Shown here: piece by piece, positions 52,249-60,504 of the stretch
Position numbering within the stretch: the stretch's first letter is position 1
How the letters are laid out: each line of letters begins with the position of its first letter
Assembly: GCF_011799805.1 (NCBI RefSeq)
Contig: NZ_WXUB01000003.1
Location: 682,001 to 746,000 of the forward strand
Direction of reading: 5' to 3'
DNA length: 64,000 nucleotides
From: Maribellus sediminis
GTDB lineage: Bacteria; Bacteroidota; Bacteroidia; Bacteroidales; Prolixibacteraceae
Position numbers and translations under genes: made by a program
The notes under the pieces: generated by a model
What the model saw: the letters and a program-made list of their open reading frames with translations, nothing else
Databases searched by the model: none
Told to the model about the DNA's origin: nothing

Positions 52249-53028
52249 TTAGTCCTCATCGTCATCACCATGTTCGTGATGATCTTTCTTCTTTTTGTGT
52301 CCCCAGTATTTGTATTCTGCGTGGCAGTCGCGTTTTAAGTTTCCAAAAATGGTTTCGTAAATCGAACGGTTTACTTCCCTCGAAATCAGGATTACGCCAT
52401 CGCTAAGCTGCGCATTGTCAAGGTCCTCCGGTTCAACATTTAGCATCAGCTCATCCAGGTAAATATGAATTTCTGACGTAATGTCAATTCCTTCGTCGGT
52501 CACTTCAACATCCTCCCTTTCGGTTTTAAAACTCAGGTCGTCCCAAACTTCAACTGCAATGGGCCAGCTTCCGGTGCTGCTTTTGTAGGTTCCCGAAAGA
52601 TAAAACACAGGGTCATCGCCGGCGTCTTCTTTGTCGCCACTTACTTTCAGTTCAATCTCATCGTAAATTGCCGGTGTAAGTACAAAGTTCCCCAGCGTGA
52701 GGTTCGTATCCAGCAGATTGACCAGCTGAGGGCCGTGCCACTTGTACTCCACTTCAATGGAATCGCGACCGGTACTCAGGCTTTTCAGTTCGGCCTCAAA
52801 CTTAATGGTTGAAACAATCATTTGCGCGCTGTCCCAGGTAATGGAATCCATGGCAATTGCGCCGGATTTGGTTGTGTTTACCGGAAGCGCAAAACTCGAA
52901 TTAAGTGCTTTCAGTTGTACACCAAGTTCTGAACTTTGATCCTTGTCGCTGTTAAAATCGTTTTTCTGGCAAGCCGCAAGTACGACGGCCAGTGCTGCAA
53001 TAGCAAGTACTAATTTTCTCCTTCTCAT
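52249..53028 (-). CDS. Lipoprotein of unknown function with His/Asp-rich tail
   Basis: 259 residues with a lipobox VLAACQKN (Cys20). The mature part has beta-rich segments (SITWDSAQMIVSTIKFEAEL, PAIYDEIELKVSG) and ends in a strongly charged tail, HKKKKDHHEHGDDDED, which could bind divalent metals. A DUF4382-like reading is possible but not clear. It has its own terminator. Confidence 0.65.
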   Translation of the reverse strand: MRRRKLVLAIAALAVVLAACQKNDFNSDKDQSSELGVQLKALNSSFALPVNTTKSGAIAMDSITWDSAQMIVSTIKFEAELKSLSTGRDSIEVEYKWHGPQLVNLLDTNLTLGNFVLTPAIYDEIELKVSGDKEDAGDDPVFYLSGTYKSSTGSWPIAVEVWDDLSFKTEREDVEVTDEGIDITSEIHIYLDELMLNVEPEDLDNAQLSDGVILISREVNRSIYETIFGNLKRDCHAEYKYWGHKKKKDHHEHGDDDED

Positions 53029-53218
53029 AATCTGTCTTAATTTAATGGTTGTAAAATATACAGGTGCACACGGTACACATGTTACGTCATTTCAATTCTT
53101 ACAAATTCTAAAGGGATGGTTTATTGACTTAAGCCATTTGGCTTTTGACAGTCGATGCTTGCAAATTGAGGCTTTGAAGTAGTCGTTCAGACTAAACTAT
53201 AACGCAAGGGAAGCAGAA

Positions 53219-53632
53219 TTATTTTCTTCTACCCAATAGCTGGTCCACCGAAAATTTTCCGCTACCGTTAAGTAAAAGCACTACGTAACTCACAAGATAC
53301 ATCAGTGCCAGTTCTTTACGTCCGAACGGATCGTCGCCATGAGCAATAAAGGCAGCAACACTCATTGTTACTATCAAGGGAATTACTGCCAAACGTGTTC
53401 CTATTCCAAGCATTACCAGTATGGAACAAAAGAATTCGGCAAACACCGCCAGTACCAGCGATACTTCAGGGCCAAGCCCCAGGGGATCGCCAAAACGCAT
53501 TTCTCCCGACAGCAGTCGTTGTAACTTCGGATAACCATGGGTAAGCATAAAACCACCGGCGCTTAAGCGCAATAACAATAATCCAATGTTTGCAGCAAGC
53601 GGGCTAACCCGGGTTTGAAATACTTTTCTCAT
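53219..53632 (-). CDS. DoxX family membrane protein
   Basis: 137 residues with four hydrophobic segments. LLLRLSAGGFMLTHGYPKL (19-37) and the VLAVFAEFFCSILVMLGIGTRLA stretch (60-82) are typical of DoxX; HGDDPFGRKELALMYL matches the third-fourth helix junction. DoxX-like proteins are linked to quinone or thiosulfate metabolism or stress in various bacteria; the specific role here is unknown. It stands alone. Confidence 0.85.
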   Translation of the reverse strand: MRKVFQTRVSPLAANIGLLLLRLSAGGFMLTHGYPKLQRLLSGEMRFGDPLGLGPEVSLVLAVFAEFFCSILVMLGIGTRLAVIPLIVTMSVAAFIAHGDDPFGRKELALMYLVSYVVLLLNGSGKFSVDQLLGRRK

Positions 53633-53914
53633 GACCTTTCCTGATTTTCCTTAAACTAATAACATTGAACGGCGCGAATTGTTAGAAGATGGTTTTCCAA
53701 ATTTTTCGGACCGGCTTTTAAATCGTGGAACTAAGTCTTCATTATGTATTGTAAGTTACAATTTTGAGCAAAAAGCAGCTGGTTCAAAAATAAATATAGT
53801 GCAAGGACTCAACCATTTGGCTTTGTGGTTGTTCTATGTGTTAAAAGAGTATAAAGTCTTTTAAAGTTTCTTTTTTTAGCAGGATTTTAATTTACTAACA
53901 TAATTTTTTGGAAG
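53633..53914. other. Intergenic region before the DUF2892 gene
   Basis: 282 bp, AT-rich. It should hold the promoter of the plus-strand redox block and of the divergent DoxX gene. No repeat element or small gene is seen. Confidence 0.4.
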
Positions 53915-54118
53915 ATGAAGAAGAATATGGGAATAGTCGATCGTATTGTTCGGATTATTGTTGCAGCAATACTTGCAGCGCTTTATTTCTCGGGCACTGT
54001 TAGCGGAACTTTAGGGATCGTTTTAGTGGTTTTGGCAGCTGTATTTTTGCTGACCAGTATCTTCAGTTTTTGTCCCCTATACCTTCCGTTAGGTTTAAAA
54101 ACTACCGGGAAGAAGTGA
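53915..54118 (+). CDS. DUF2892 (YgaP-like) small membrane protein
   Basis: 67 residues. GIVDRIVRIIVAAILAALYFSG and LGIVLVVLAAVFLLTSIFSFCPLYLPLG form two membrane helices with the CPLY motif of DUF2892, the membrane part of YgaP-like proteins. It lies 72 bp before the cupredoxin gene on the same strand and may be co-transcribed, but the leader contains no obvious promoter to decide. Confidence 0.85.
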   Translation: MKKNMGIVDRIVRIIVAAILAALYFSGTVSGTLGIVLVVLAAVFLLTSIFSFCPLYLPLGLKTTGKK

Positions 54119-54190
54119 TCAGGCGATTGGACCTTTTTTCTTTTCGTGTAATCCAGAAGCAGTTTCAAACTATAAATAAAACAATAGCCT

Positions 54191-56083
54191 ATGAAAACAA
54201 TCATTACTTTAAAGTCAATAACCCGCAATGCCGTTGTTCTTCTTGCCGTTATGATTGCAGTTATAGCGCAAGCCCAAACCAAACACGTGGTAGGAGTCAC
54301 CAGTAATGTTTTCACACCCGATGAACTGACTATTTCGGTTGGTGATACTGTTGAATGGCAAAATACTCAGGGCTGGCACAATGTTAATGGTACACAAGCT
54401 ACATTCCCAAACAACCCGGAATCTTTTGGCAATAATCAGGGGAGTGGCTGGACTTACTCGTATGTTTTTAACACTCAGGGTAGTTATGATTATCATTGTG
54501 ACCCTCATGCCGGTTTGGGTATGACAGGTAAAATTGAGGTAATAGACAGTAATGCTAAACAATTGCTGACCATCAATTTTATGTCAATGAATCCACATGT
54601 TGGGCAAATGATGAACTTGCGAGTCGTTGAGCAAGGTAGTATGGAAGAGGTTTACAGGACAAGCACCACGGTTACTGCTGATTTCATGCTTAATGCTGAA
54701 GTACTGGAAGTCGGGAAATCATATTACATCGATTTTTTTGCCGACCATAATGGTAACGGGATGTATGATGCCCCGCCAACAGACCATGCCTGGCGACTTG
54801 AACTAAATGATACGATGGGAGATACCACGCTAAACTTCACTCATAATACCGGTTTCACTGATATTATGTGGCCATACAAGCTGATGCTCAATTTTATGTC
54901 GATGAATCCACATGTAGGGCAAATGATGAACTTGCGAGTCGTCGACCAAAGTAGTATGGAAGAGGTTTACAGAACAAGCACTATGGTTACAGCTGATTTC
55001 ATGCTTCACGCTGAAGTATTGGAAAGCGGGAAATCATATTACATCGATTTTTTTGCCGACCATAATGGTAACGGGATGTATGATGCTCCGCCAACAGACC
55101 ATGCCTGGCGACTTGAACTAAATGATGCGATGGGAGATACTACGCTGAATTTCACACATAATACCGGTTTCACTGATATTATGTGGCCATACAAGCTGAT
55201 GCTCAATTTTATGTCGATGAATCCACACGTAGGGCAAATGATGAACTTGCGAGTCGTCGACCAAAGTAGTATGGAAGAGGTTTACAGAACAAGCACCACG
55301 GTTACAGCTGATTTCATGCTTCATGCGGAAGTATTGGAAGTCGGGAAATCATATTACATCGATTTTTTTGCCGACCATAATGGTAATGGGATATATGATG
55401 CTCCGCCAACAGACCATGCCTGGCGACTGGAACTAAATGATGTGATGGGAGATACCACGCTAAACTTCACACATAATACCGGTTTCACTGATATCAAGTG
55501 GAAGTATTTGCTAACATTAAGTTTCAATTCCATGAATCCTCATATAGGACAAACTTTGCATTTTTACTTGTATGAACAGGGTATGGATACCGTGATTTTC
55601 ACTTCGGAAACTACTGTTATGAGTGAATTTTCAATCTTTGCGCCTGCATTGGAGGCCGGAAAATCGTACACAATCGATTTTTATTCCGATCATAACTCTA
55701 ATGGAACTTACGATGCACCACCAACAGACCATGCCTGGCGACTGGAACTAAATGATGTAATGGGGGATACCACACTTAACTTTACACACAATACAAATTT
55801 TACCGATATTTTCCCGCTAACCGCGGTCGAAGATTTCAGAACTTACGCGGTTAAAATGTATCCCAATCCAGCGAAATCAAGAGTTACACTTGAGTATCCG
55901 GATTTTGGCCACAAGCCCTCAATTCGGGTATTCGATCTGGCCGGTAAGGCTCGTGATGTTCGTATATCTGAGAATACAGGATCCAGGATAGAGCTCGACA
56001 TTTCGGAATTACCTATCGGGATTTATCTTGTTCAACTTCAGTATGATGAATCTGTTGTGACACGAAAATTACTAAAGAAATAG
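54191..56083 (+). CDS. Exported cupredoxin with four 105-residue repeats and T9SS domain
   Basis: 630 residues. A signal peptide ends IAQAQT. Residues about 32-118 form a plastocyanin-like domain with copper ligands His63 (GWHN), Cys103, His106 and Met111 (YHCDPHAGLGM). Then four repeats of 105 residues (315 bp, beginning about 54576, 54891, 55206, 55521): the first three are nearly identical at DNA level, the fourth diverges in its first half but keeps PPTDHAWRLELND and DTTLNFTHNTxFTDI. A C-terminal T9SS type A domain (YPNPAKSRVTLEYP, about 556-630) sends it to the surface. It is followed after 6 bp by the DUF5777-like gene and then a Rieske gene, so a surface electron-transfer role is likely. 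Confidence 0.88.
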   Translation: MKTIITLKSITRNAVVLLAVMIAVIAQAQTKHVVGVTSNVFTPDELTISVGDTVEWQNTQGWHNVNGTQATFPNNPESFGNNQGSGWTYSYVFNTQGSYDYHCDPHAGLGMTGKIEVIDSNAKQLLTINFMSMNPHVGQMMNLRVVEQGSMEEVYRTSTTVTADFMLNAEVLEVGKSYYIDFFADHNGNGMYDAPPTDHAWRLELNDTMGDTTLNFTHNTGFTDIMWPYKLMLNFMSMNPHVGQMMNLRVVDQSSMEEVYRTSTMVTADFMLHAEVLESGKSYYIDFFADHNGNGMYDAPPTDHAWRLELNDAMGDTTLNFTHNTGFTDIMWPYKLMLNFMSMNPHVGQMMNLRVVDQSSMEEVYRTSTTVTADFMLHAEVLEVGKSYYIDFFADHNGNGIYDAPPTDHAWRLELNDVMGDTTLNFTHNTGFTDIKWKYLLTLSFNSMNPHIGQTLHFYLYEQGMDTVIFTSETTVMSEFSIFAPALEAGKSYTIDFYSDHNSNGTYDAPPTDHAWRLELNDVMGDTTLNFTHNTNFTDIFPLTAVEDFRTYAVKMYPNPAKSRVTLEYPDFGHKPSIRVFDLAGKARDVRISENTGSRIELDISELPIGIYLVQLQYDESVVTRKLLKK

Positions 56084-56089
56084 TAGAGT

Positions 56090-56926
56090 ATGAAACAGCG
56101 ATTTTGGCTTGTAATATTTCTGGTTTTTGTGTCGGGAGCATTAGCGGCACAGGATGATGAAGTTAAGAATGCTTTTCAGGGAAACCGACTGGTTAACGGG
56201 CAATCGACCAACTTATCGAAGGATGGTGAACTCGACTTGCTTATCCAGCACCGTTTTGGAGATATCAGTGGCGGATTATACGAATTGTTCGGGCTTGATC
56301 TTGCGTCGATGCGACTCGGCTTCGAATATGGTCTGGGGAATAACCTAAATTTAGGAATTGGGCGAAGTACCTGGTTAAAAACCTATGATGCTTTTGCAAA
56401 ATACAGTTTCGTTCAGCAAAATAGCAGTTTTCCGTTTTCTGCCGTACTAAGTGCAGGAGGTTCGGTGCCAACAATTCGGGATTATTTCCCGGATGAATAT
56501 GATCAGTTTTCCGATAAGTTCTCGTGGAACGCGCAACTTCATCTTTCAAAAACAATGGGAAGTTTTGCTTTACAGCTTTCGCCGGGGTTCATGAAAACCG
56601 GTTATTTAACCGACGTAGGCGACGATCTTTCAATGTTTACGCTGGGAACGGGTGCTGCAGTACGTATTTCAAAAAAGGTATCTGCAAATCTCGAATACCT
56701 CATCCCTTTTGACGATGAAATACCCGGTGATAATGCCCTGTCACTGGGAGTGGATATTGATACGGGAGGGCACCTGTTTCAATTGGTCCTATCGAACAAT
56801 AACAGGATGTTTGACCAGGCGGTATACACCAATACAACAGGGAATTGGGGCGACGGGCATCTGTATTTCGGCTTTAATCTGATTCGTAAATTCAAACTTA
56901 AATATGATCCATTATGGACAGAATAG
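56090..56926 (+). CDS. Outer-membrane beta-barrel protein (DUF5777-like)
   Basis: 278 residues with a signal peptide ending LAAQ. The mature protein starts DDEVKNAFQGNRLVNGQST and shows paired aromatic strands (LDLLIQHRFGDISGG, MRLGFEYGLGNNLNLGIGRS, GHLYFGFNLIRKFKL at the C-terminus) as expected for DUF5777 barrels, which commonly lie beside exported cupredoxins and Rieske proteins in Bacteroidota. It starts 6 bp after the cupredoxin gene and overlaps the Rieske gene by 13 bp: one operon. Confidence 0.82.
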   Translation: MKQRFWLVIFLVFVSGALAAQDDEVKNAFQGNRLVNGQSTNLSKDGELDLLIQHRFGDISGGLYELFGLDLASMRLGFEYGLGNNLNLGIGRSTWLKTYDAFAKYSFVQQNSSFPFSAVLSAGGSVPTIRDYFPDEYDQFSDKFSWNAQLHLSKTMGSFALQLSPGFMKTGYLTDVGDDLSMFTLGTGAAVRISKKVSANLEYLIPFDDEIPGDNALSLGVDIDTGGHLFQLVLSNNNRMFDQAVYTNTTGNWGDGHLYFGFNLIRKFKLKYDPLWTE

Positions 56927-57339
56927 ATTTTTTAAGAAAAGTAGCTGCCGGAGGTAGCTTATTGCTGATTGCTCCGGCTTTCATGACTTCCTGTTCAAAG
57001 GATGATGATATGACGGATCCCGGCAATGGGGGCGGAAATGAAGGAATTACCATTGATCTTACCGATTCGGCATTCGATGCTTTGGATACGGTTGGTGGCT
57101 ATGCCTATTCCGGGACACTGATTATTTTCCGAACCGGAACCGACAATTACATGGCCTTGTCGAGAAAGTGTACACACCAGGGTTGCGATGTAACCTACAG
57201 TCATGCAAACGGAAATATTCCATGCCCGTGTCATGGTTCGATGTATACCACATCAGGAGTGGTAACTAACGGACCGGCCATGGCCAATCTTAAAAGCTAT
57301 ACCGTGACTAAGAGTGGCAATACTTTAACAATAAAATAA
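56914..57339 (+). CDS. Rieske 2Fe-2S lipoprotein
   Basis: 141 residues. A short N-terminus with a DFLRKVAAGGSLLLIAP core and MTSCSK lipobox (Cys27) suggests a periplasm-facing lipoprotein. The Rieske site is complete: Cys86-Thr-His88 (CTHQGC) and Cys104...His107 (CPCHGS), with Cys91 and Cys106 available for the disulfide of high-potential Rieske proteins. It shuttles electrons, probably between quinol-derived donors and the copper protein of the same operon (inference). Its start overlaps the preceding gene by 13 bp. Confidence 0.93.
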   Translation: MDRIDFLRKVAAGGSLLLIAPAFMTSCSKDDDMTDPGNGGGNEGITIDLTDSAFDALDTVGGYAYSGTLIIFRTGTDNYMALSRKCTHQGCDVTYSHANGNIPCPCHGSMYTTSGVVTNGPAMANLKSYTVTKSGNTLTIK

Positions 57340-57392
57340 ATCGGTGTAGGACTGTCCGGGATGTCTCCACTTGTTTGTATGAGTGGATGCTA

Positions 57393-57770
57393 TTAATGCA
57401 TGCCCATGATCATCCCGCCGATGTATGGAACCAGCCAGATCACCCATACAATTAAGCTGTATCGGTGAAATTTCTGACGCAGTTGCTCATGGTTTTTAAG
57501 AACTACGCGGGTAGCCCAAATGGCGTGAGCAAGCATCAGCCATAAGGCTAGCTGGCCGGTGAGCGTGTGTGTATCTTTTAAGTCGAAAGGATTTTCTGAA
57601 ATAAAGTGCATGGCAAGTGTACCGGTTACATCAAAGGTAAACCCAATCCAGAAAGTAACTACGTGCCAGGATTTCAGGTACGATGAAAGGCGTTCGGCCC
57701 ACACACCAAGCGAATAGAAAACCAGGGCGAGGGTAATTGTTGTGGTTGAAAAAAGCAGTATCCCTGACAT
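57393..57770 (-). CDS. HsmA/TIGR03987 family membrane protein
   Basis: 125 residues with four membrane segments. WHVVTFWIGFTFDVTGTLAMHFI (35-57), TGQLALWLMLAHAIWATRVVL (70-90) and YSLIVWVIWLVPYIGGMIMGMH (104-125) match this small family, linked to heat stress in some bacteria. Histidines in several helices could ligate haem, but no assay is known to me. It is convergent with the Rieske gene and divergent from the haemerythrin gene. Confidence 0.78.
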   Translation of the reverse strand: MSGILLFSTTTITLALVFYSLGVWAERLSSYLKSWHVVTFWIGFTFDVTGTLAMHFISENPFDLKDTHTLTGQLALWLMLAHAIWATRVVLKNHEQLRQKFHRYSLIVWVIWLVPYIGGMIMGMH

Positions 57771-57796
57771 ATTTCTGAAATTACGATCTGAAAATA

Positions 57797-57829
57797 ATCA
57801 CAACTTTTGTAAAAACCGTTTGTTGTGAT
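57797..57829. promoter_or_regulatory. Inverted repeat in the divergent promoter region (ATCACAAC)
   Basis: ATCACAAC (57797-57804) and GTTGTGAT (57822-57829) are exact complements separated by 17 bp, between the divergent HsmA-like and haemerythrin genes. It could be an operator for the LuxR- or Crp-type regulators of the region. Confidence 0.45.
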
Positions 57830-57902
57830 ACAGAAACGGGTAAAGAAAAGTTTAAGACCTACATTTATTAGAGTTTTTCTTTCTTTGCCAAAAATTTGGG
57901 TG

Positions 57903-58598
57903 ATGCAGGTATTTTCAAAAAACGATAAAATGGTACACCTGGTACAGGCCAATCACAACTTGTTGCCGGTGATTCACCGCTTTGGTATCCGTTTAGGATT
58001 CGGGAATAAAACCGTGGAAGAACTCTGCTTCGACTACGAAATAAATTCGGATTTTTTTCTGGCCATTGTAAACACGTTTCATAACAAGAATTTTTTTCCG
58101 AAAGACCAGCTGCTGGCGTTTTCGCCGCTCCTGTTGGTTGATTACCTGAAAAAAACACATCAGTATTATGTCGATTATTCGCTTCCGCGTATTGAAAAGC
58201 TGATTCATCGGCTGTTGATGAGTACGCCCAAACAAAACAGCGAAATGCAGATGATCGAGAAGTTCTACCTGGCTTACAAAAAGAAACTGCTAGAACATTT
58301 CGATGAGGAAGAACAGGAAGTATTCCCGATCGTTGAAAAGCTTGTTTTGCATCCCGATCAGGTAGCGGATAAAAATTTCGACGCCAATTTTGAGAAGGAA
58401 CACGAGCATGTGGATTTTGAGTTGGACGATCTGAAAAACCTGATTCTGAAATACCTGGTTCCCGAATACGACGAACTGATCTGCAACAAACTGATGGAGG
58501 AGATCTACCACTTCGAACGGGATATTCACGATCACTCGAGGATGGAAGATGCTATTCTGATTCCGCAAATGACACAGTTACTGAGGGCTGCAGAATAA
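57903..58598 (+). CDS. Haemerythrin-domain protein with degenerate RIC-type N-terminus
   Basis: Start at ATG 57903 (MQVFSKNDKMVHLVQANH); the frame is open to 57825 but the extra stretch is not family-like. 231 residues. Residues about 10-60 (LLPVIHRFGIRLGFGNKTVEELC) resemble the ScdA/YtfE-N domain of iron-sulfur-cluster repair proteins, but the CCGG motif is replaced by GFGN. The C-terminal haemerythrin domain has di-iron ligands: His near KTHQYYVDYSLPRIEKLIH, HFDEEEQEVFPIVE, EKEHEHVD, and FERDIHDHSRMED. It may sense or scavenge NO or oxygen. The TAA stop overlaps the next ATG by one base. Confidence 0.85.
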   Translation: MQVFSKNDKMVHLVQANHNLLPVIHRFGIRLGFGNKTVEELCFDYEINSDFFLAIVNTFHNKNFFPKDQLLAFSPLLLVDYLKKTHQYYVDYSLPRIEKLIHRLLMSTPKQNSEMQMIEKFYLAYKKKLLEHFDEEEQEVFPIVEKLVLHPDQVADKNFDANFEKEHEHVDFELDDLKNLILKYLVPEYDELICNKLMEEIYHFERDIHDHSRMEDAILIPQMTQLLRAAE

Positions 58599-59185
58599 TG
58601 GCAAAGTCAATCGTTATTATACATCCGGCAGAGATCATCAGAAAAGGCATTTCTTCACTGCTGGAAGATATTCAGTCGGTTCGGATCAGCTGTTTCCCTG
58701 ATTTTTCAAAGCTAAACATGCAGGAACTTAAAGCGGCTCAAAAGCTGTTATTAATCGTTCCGGCCAATTGCCGCTATGCCCAGGAATTGCTGGAGCTGCG
58801 CACATCAATTGGCGAGCATGAGTTGGTAGGTGTCCTTACGAACGACAAGGAGAAGTGCGAAGACAACGCTTTTGATCATCTGATCCCGATTGATGTACCT
58901 GCCAAACAGCTCATTCAGATTGCTGAAGGATTTTTTGAGAGTGATGACACCGATAATTCAGGTGAACTTACCATTCGCGAAAAGGAGGTATTGCGCCTGA
59001 TCGCACTTGGAAACACCAATAAAACCATTGCCGACACCTTGTTTATCAGTACGCACACGGTAATCTCGCACCGTAAAAACATCACCGAGAAACTGGGTAT
59101 AAAGTCCATTCCCGGATTAACCGTTTATGCCATTATCCAGAAAATTGTAGGTCCGTCCGATATTTCTCCCGACCAACTTTCCTGA
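58598..59185 (+). CDS. LuxR-type response regulator-like protein with degenerate receiver
   Basis: 195 residues. The first 110 residues have a receiver-like alpha/beta pattern (SIVIIHPAEIIRKGISSLL, KLLLIVPANCRY, HELVGVLTND, FDHLIPIDVPAKQLIQI) but the acceptor Asp is absent and the acidic pocket is reduced, so phosphorylation control is unlikely. Residues about 123-180 are a LuxR helix-turn-helix: LTIREKEVLRLIALGNTNKTIADTLFISTHTVISHRKNI. It is translationally coupled to the haemerythrin protein, which may be the sensor for it. The porin promoter palindrome lies just downstream. Confidence 0.88.
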   Translation: MAKSIVIIHPAEIIRKGISSLLEDIQSVRISCFPDFSKLNMQELKAAQKLLLIVPANCRYAQELLELRTSIGEHELVGVLTNDKEKCEDNAFDHLIPIDVPAKQLIQIAEGFFESDDTDNSGELTIREKEVLRLIALGNTNKTIADTLFISTHTVISHRKNITEKLGIKSIPGLTVYAIIQKIVGPSDISPDQLS

Positions 59186-59208
59186 ATTTTAACATTCTTC
59201 ATTTCAAA

Positions 59209-59256
59209 TATCCCAACATGTTGGGATAAAATTCCGCTGCATTCAAAATAATTTTG
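59209..59256 (+). promoter_or_regulatory. Porin promoter with perfect 20-bp palindrome
   Basis: TATCCCAACATGTTGGGATA (59209-59228) is a perfect palindrome. TAATTTTG at 59249-59256 is a TAnnTTTG -7 element, whose first T lies 30.5 bp from the palindrome centre, which places the centre near -41 to -42 from the expected start. The pflB upstream site keeps 15 of 20 positions at almost the same spacing (31.5 bp). Confidence 0.7.
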
Positions 59257-59311
59257 CCCCCGGAATGTAGATTAATGGCTTTTGCCGTGAAATAATAATT
59301 TAATCAGACAA

Positions 59312-60493
59312 ATGAAAAGATCAATGCTTTTTGTAGCGCTATTGTTTATTAGTGCACAATTATTCTCTCAAAATCAAACAAACAATTCTTCTGCTTTAAA
59401 TGCAGCTGAAACACTTTTGAATTCCGATTCAAAACTTTCGATAGGTGGTTATGCGCAAATCGATTTTAACCAGCCATTGAGCGATGGCCAGCGCCAAAAT
59501 GCAACACTCGATGTTCATCGACTGGTGTTGCTATTTGGATACCGCTTTGGCGAAAAAACAAGTTTTGTTTCTGAAATCGAGTTGGAACATGTACAGGAGG
59601 TTTACGTGGAACAGGCTTTTATGAATCACGAGTTTCTGCCCTGGTTGAATTTGCGCGGCGGATTGATGCTGGTTCCGATGGGCATTATCAACGAATATCA
59701 CGAGCCACCAACATACAATGGTGTTGAGCGTCCGAATCTCGACAGTAAGATTGTACCAACAACCTGGCGTGAAGTCGGTTTAGGTTTTACGGGGCGCTTA
59801 GATAATGCTTCTTTGAAATACCAGTTGTATGTAATGAACGGATTTAACGGCTACGATGGCGGAGGCAAGTTTCGCGGAAGCGATGGCTTCAGAAAAGGCC
59901 GTCAGAAAGGTGCAGAGTCGTTCATGAGTTCGCCAACACTGGCAGCAAGAATCGATTATTACGGTTTGCCGGGATTAAAACTGGGACTGAGCACTTACAA
60001 CGGAAAATCGCAATCGGCCTTGTATGATGGATTGGCGGATGACGACGATGCCGCTTTAGCCATGGCTGATTCGTCGGTAGTTGGAATAAATATGCTTGGC
60101 TTTGATGCCCGTTACCGCAATGGAGGTTTCGAAGCCAGAGGCCAGTTCAACGTTGCCAATATCTCGAATACTGATGAATACAACGATTTGACAGGCAGCG
60201 ACCTTGGAAGTCAAATGCTGGGCTGGTACCTGGAAGCAGGCTACAACATACTTCACGGAAACCAAAGCGGACAACGTCTGGTACCTTTTGTGCGTTACGA
60301 GCAATACAACACCCATTCAAAAACTGATGGAAATCTTGCCGTAAACGACAAGTATAACAGAACTGACGTAACTGTTGGTGCAGGCTGGTGGTTGACTACC
60401 GGTACCGTATTGAAAGCCGATTATCAGTTCTTTTCTAATGCAAACGACAGCAACAGCGGTCAATTTAATCTTGGAATAGGAATTTGGTTTTAA
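59312..60493 (+). CDS. Outer-membrane porin (phosphate-selective porin O/P-like)
   Basis: 393 residues with a signal peptide ending LFSQNQ. The mature protein opens with LSIGGYAQIDFNQPL, has many alternating strands (VEQAFMNHEFLPWLNLRGGLMLVPMG near 107-132; LKYQLYVMNGFNGYDGG) and ends NLGIGIWF with a terminal Phe as expected for barrel insertion. This matches 16-18-stranded porins of the OprO/P class in Bacteroidota. It is followed after 11 bp by the FMN-binding protein, implying a joint redox function. Confidence 0.82.
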   Translation: MKRSMLFVALLFISAQLFSQNQTNNSSALNAAETLLNSDSKLSIGGYAQIDFNQPLSDGQRQNATLDVHRLVLLFGYRFGEKTSFVSEIELEHVQEVYVEQAFMNHEFLPWLNLRGGLMLVPMGIINEYHEPPTYNGVERPNLDSKIVPTTWREVGLGFTGRLDNASLKYQLYVMNGFNGYDGGGKFRGSDGFRKGRQKGAESFMSSPTLAARIDYYGLPGLKLGLSTYNGKSQSALYDGLADDDDAALAMADSSVVGINMLGFDARYRNGGFEARGQFNVANISNTDEYNDLTGSDLGSQMLGWYLEAGYNILHGNQSGQRLVPFVRYEQYNTHSKTDGNLAVNDKYNRTDVTVGAGWWLTTGTVLKADYQFFSNANDSNSGQFNLGIGIWF

Positions 60494-60504
60494 GAATTTG
60501 TAAT

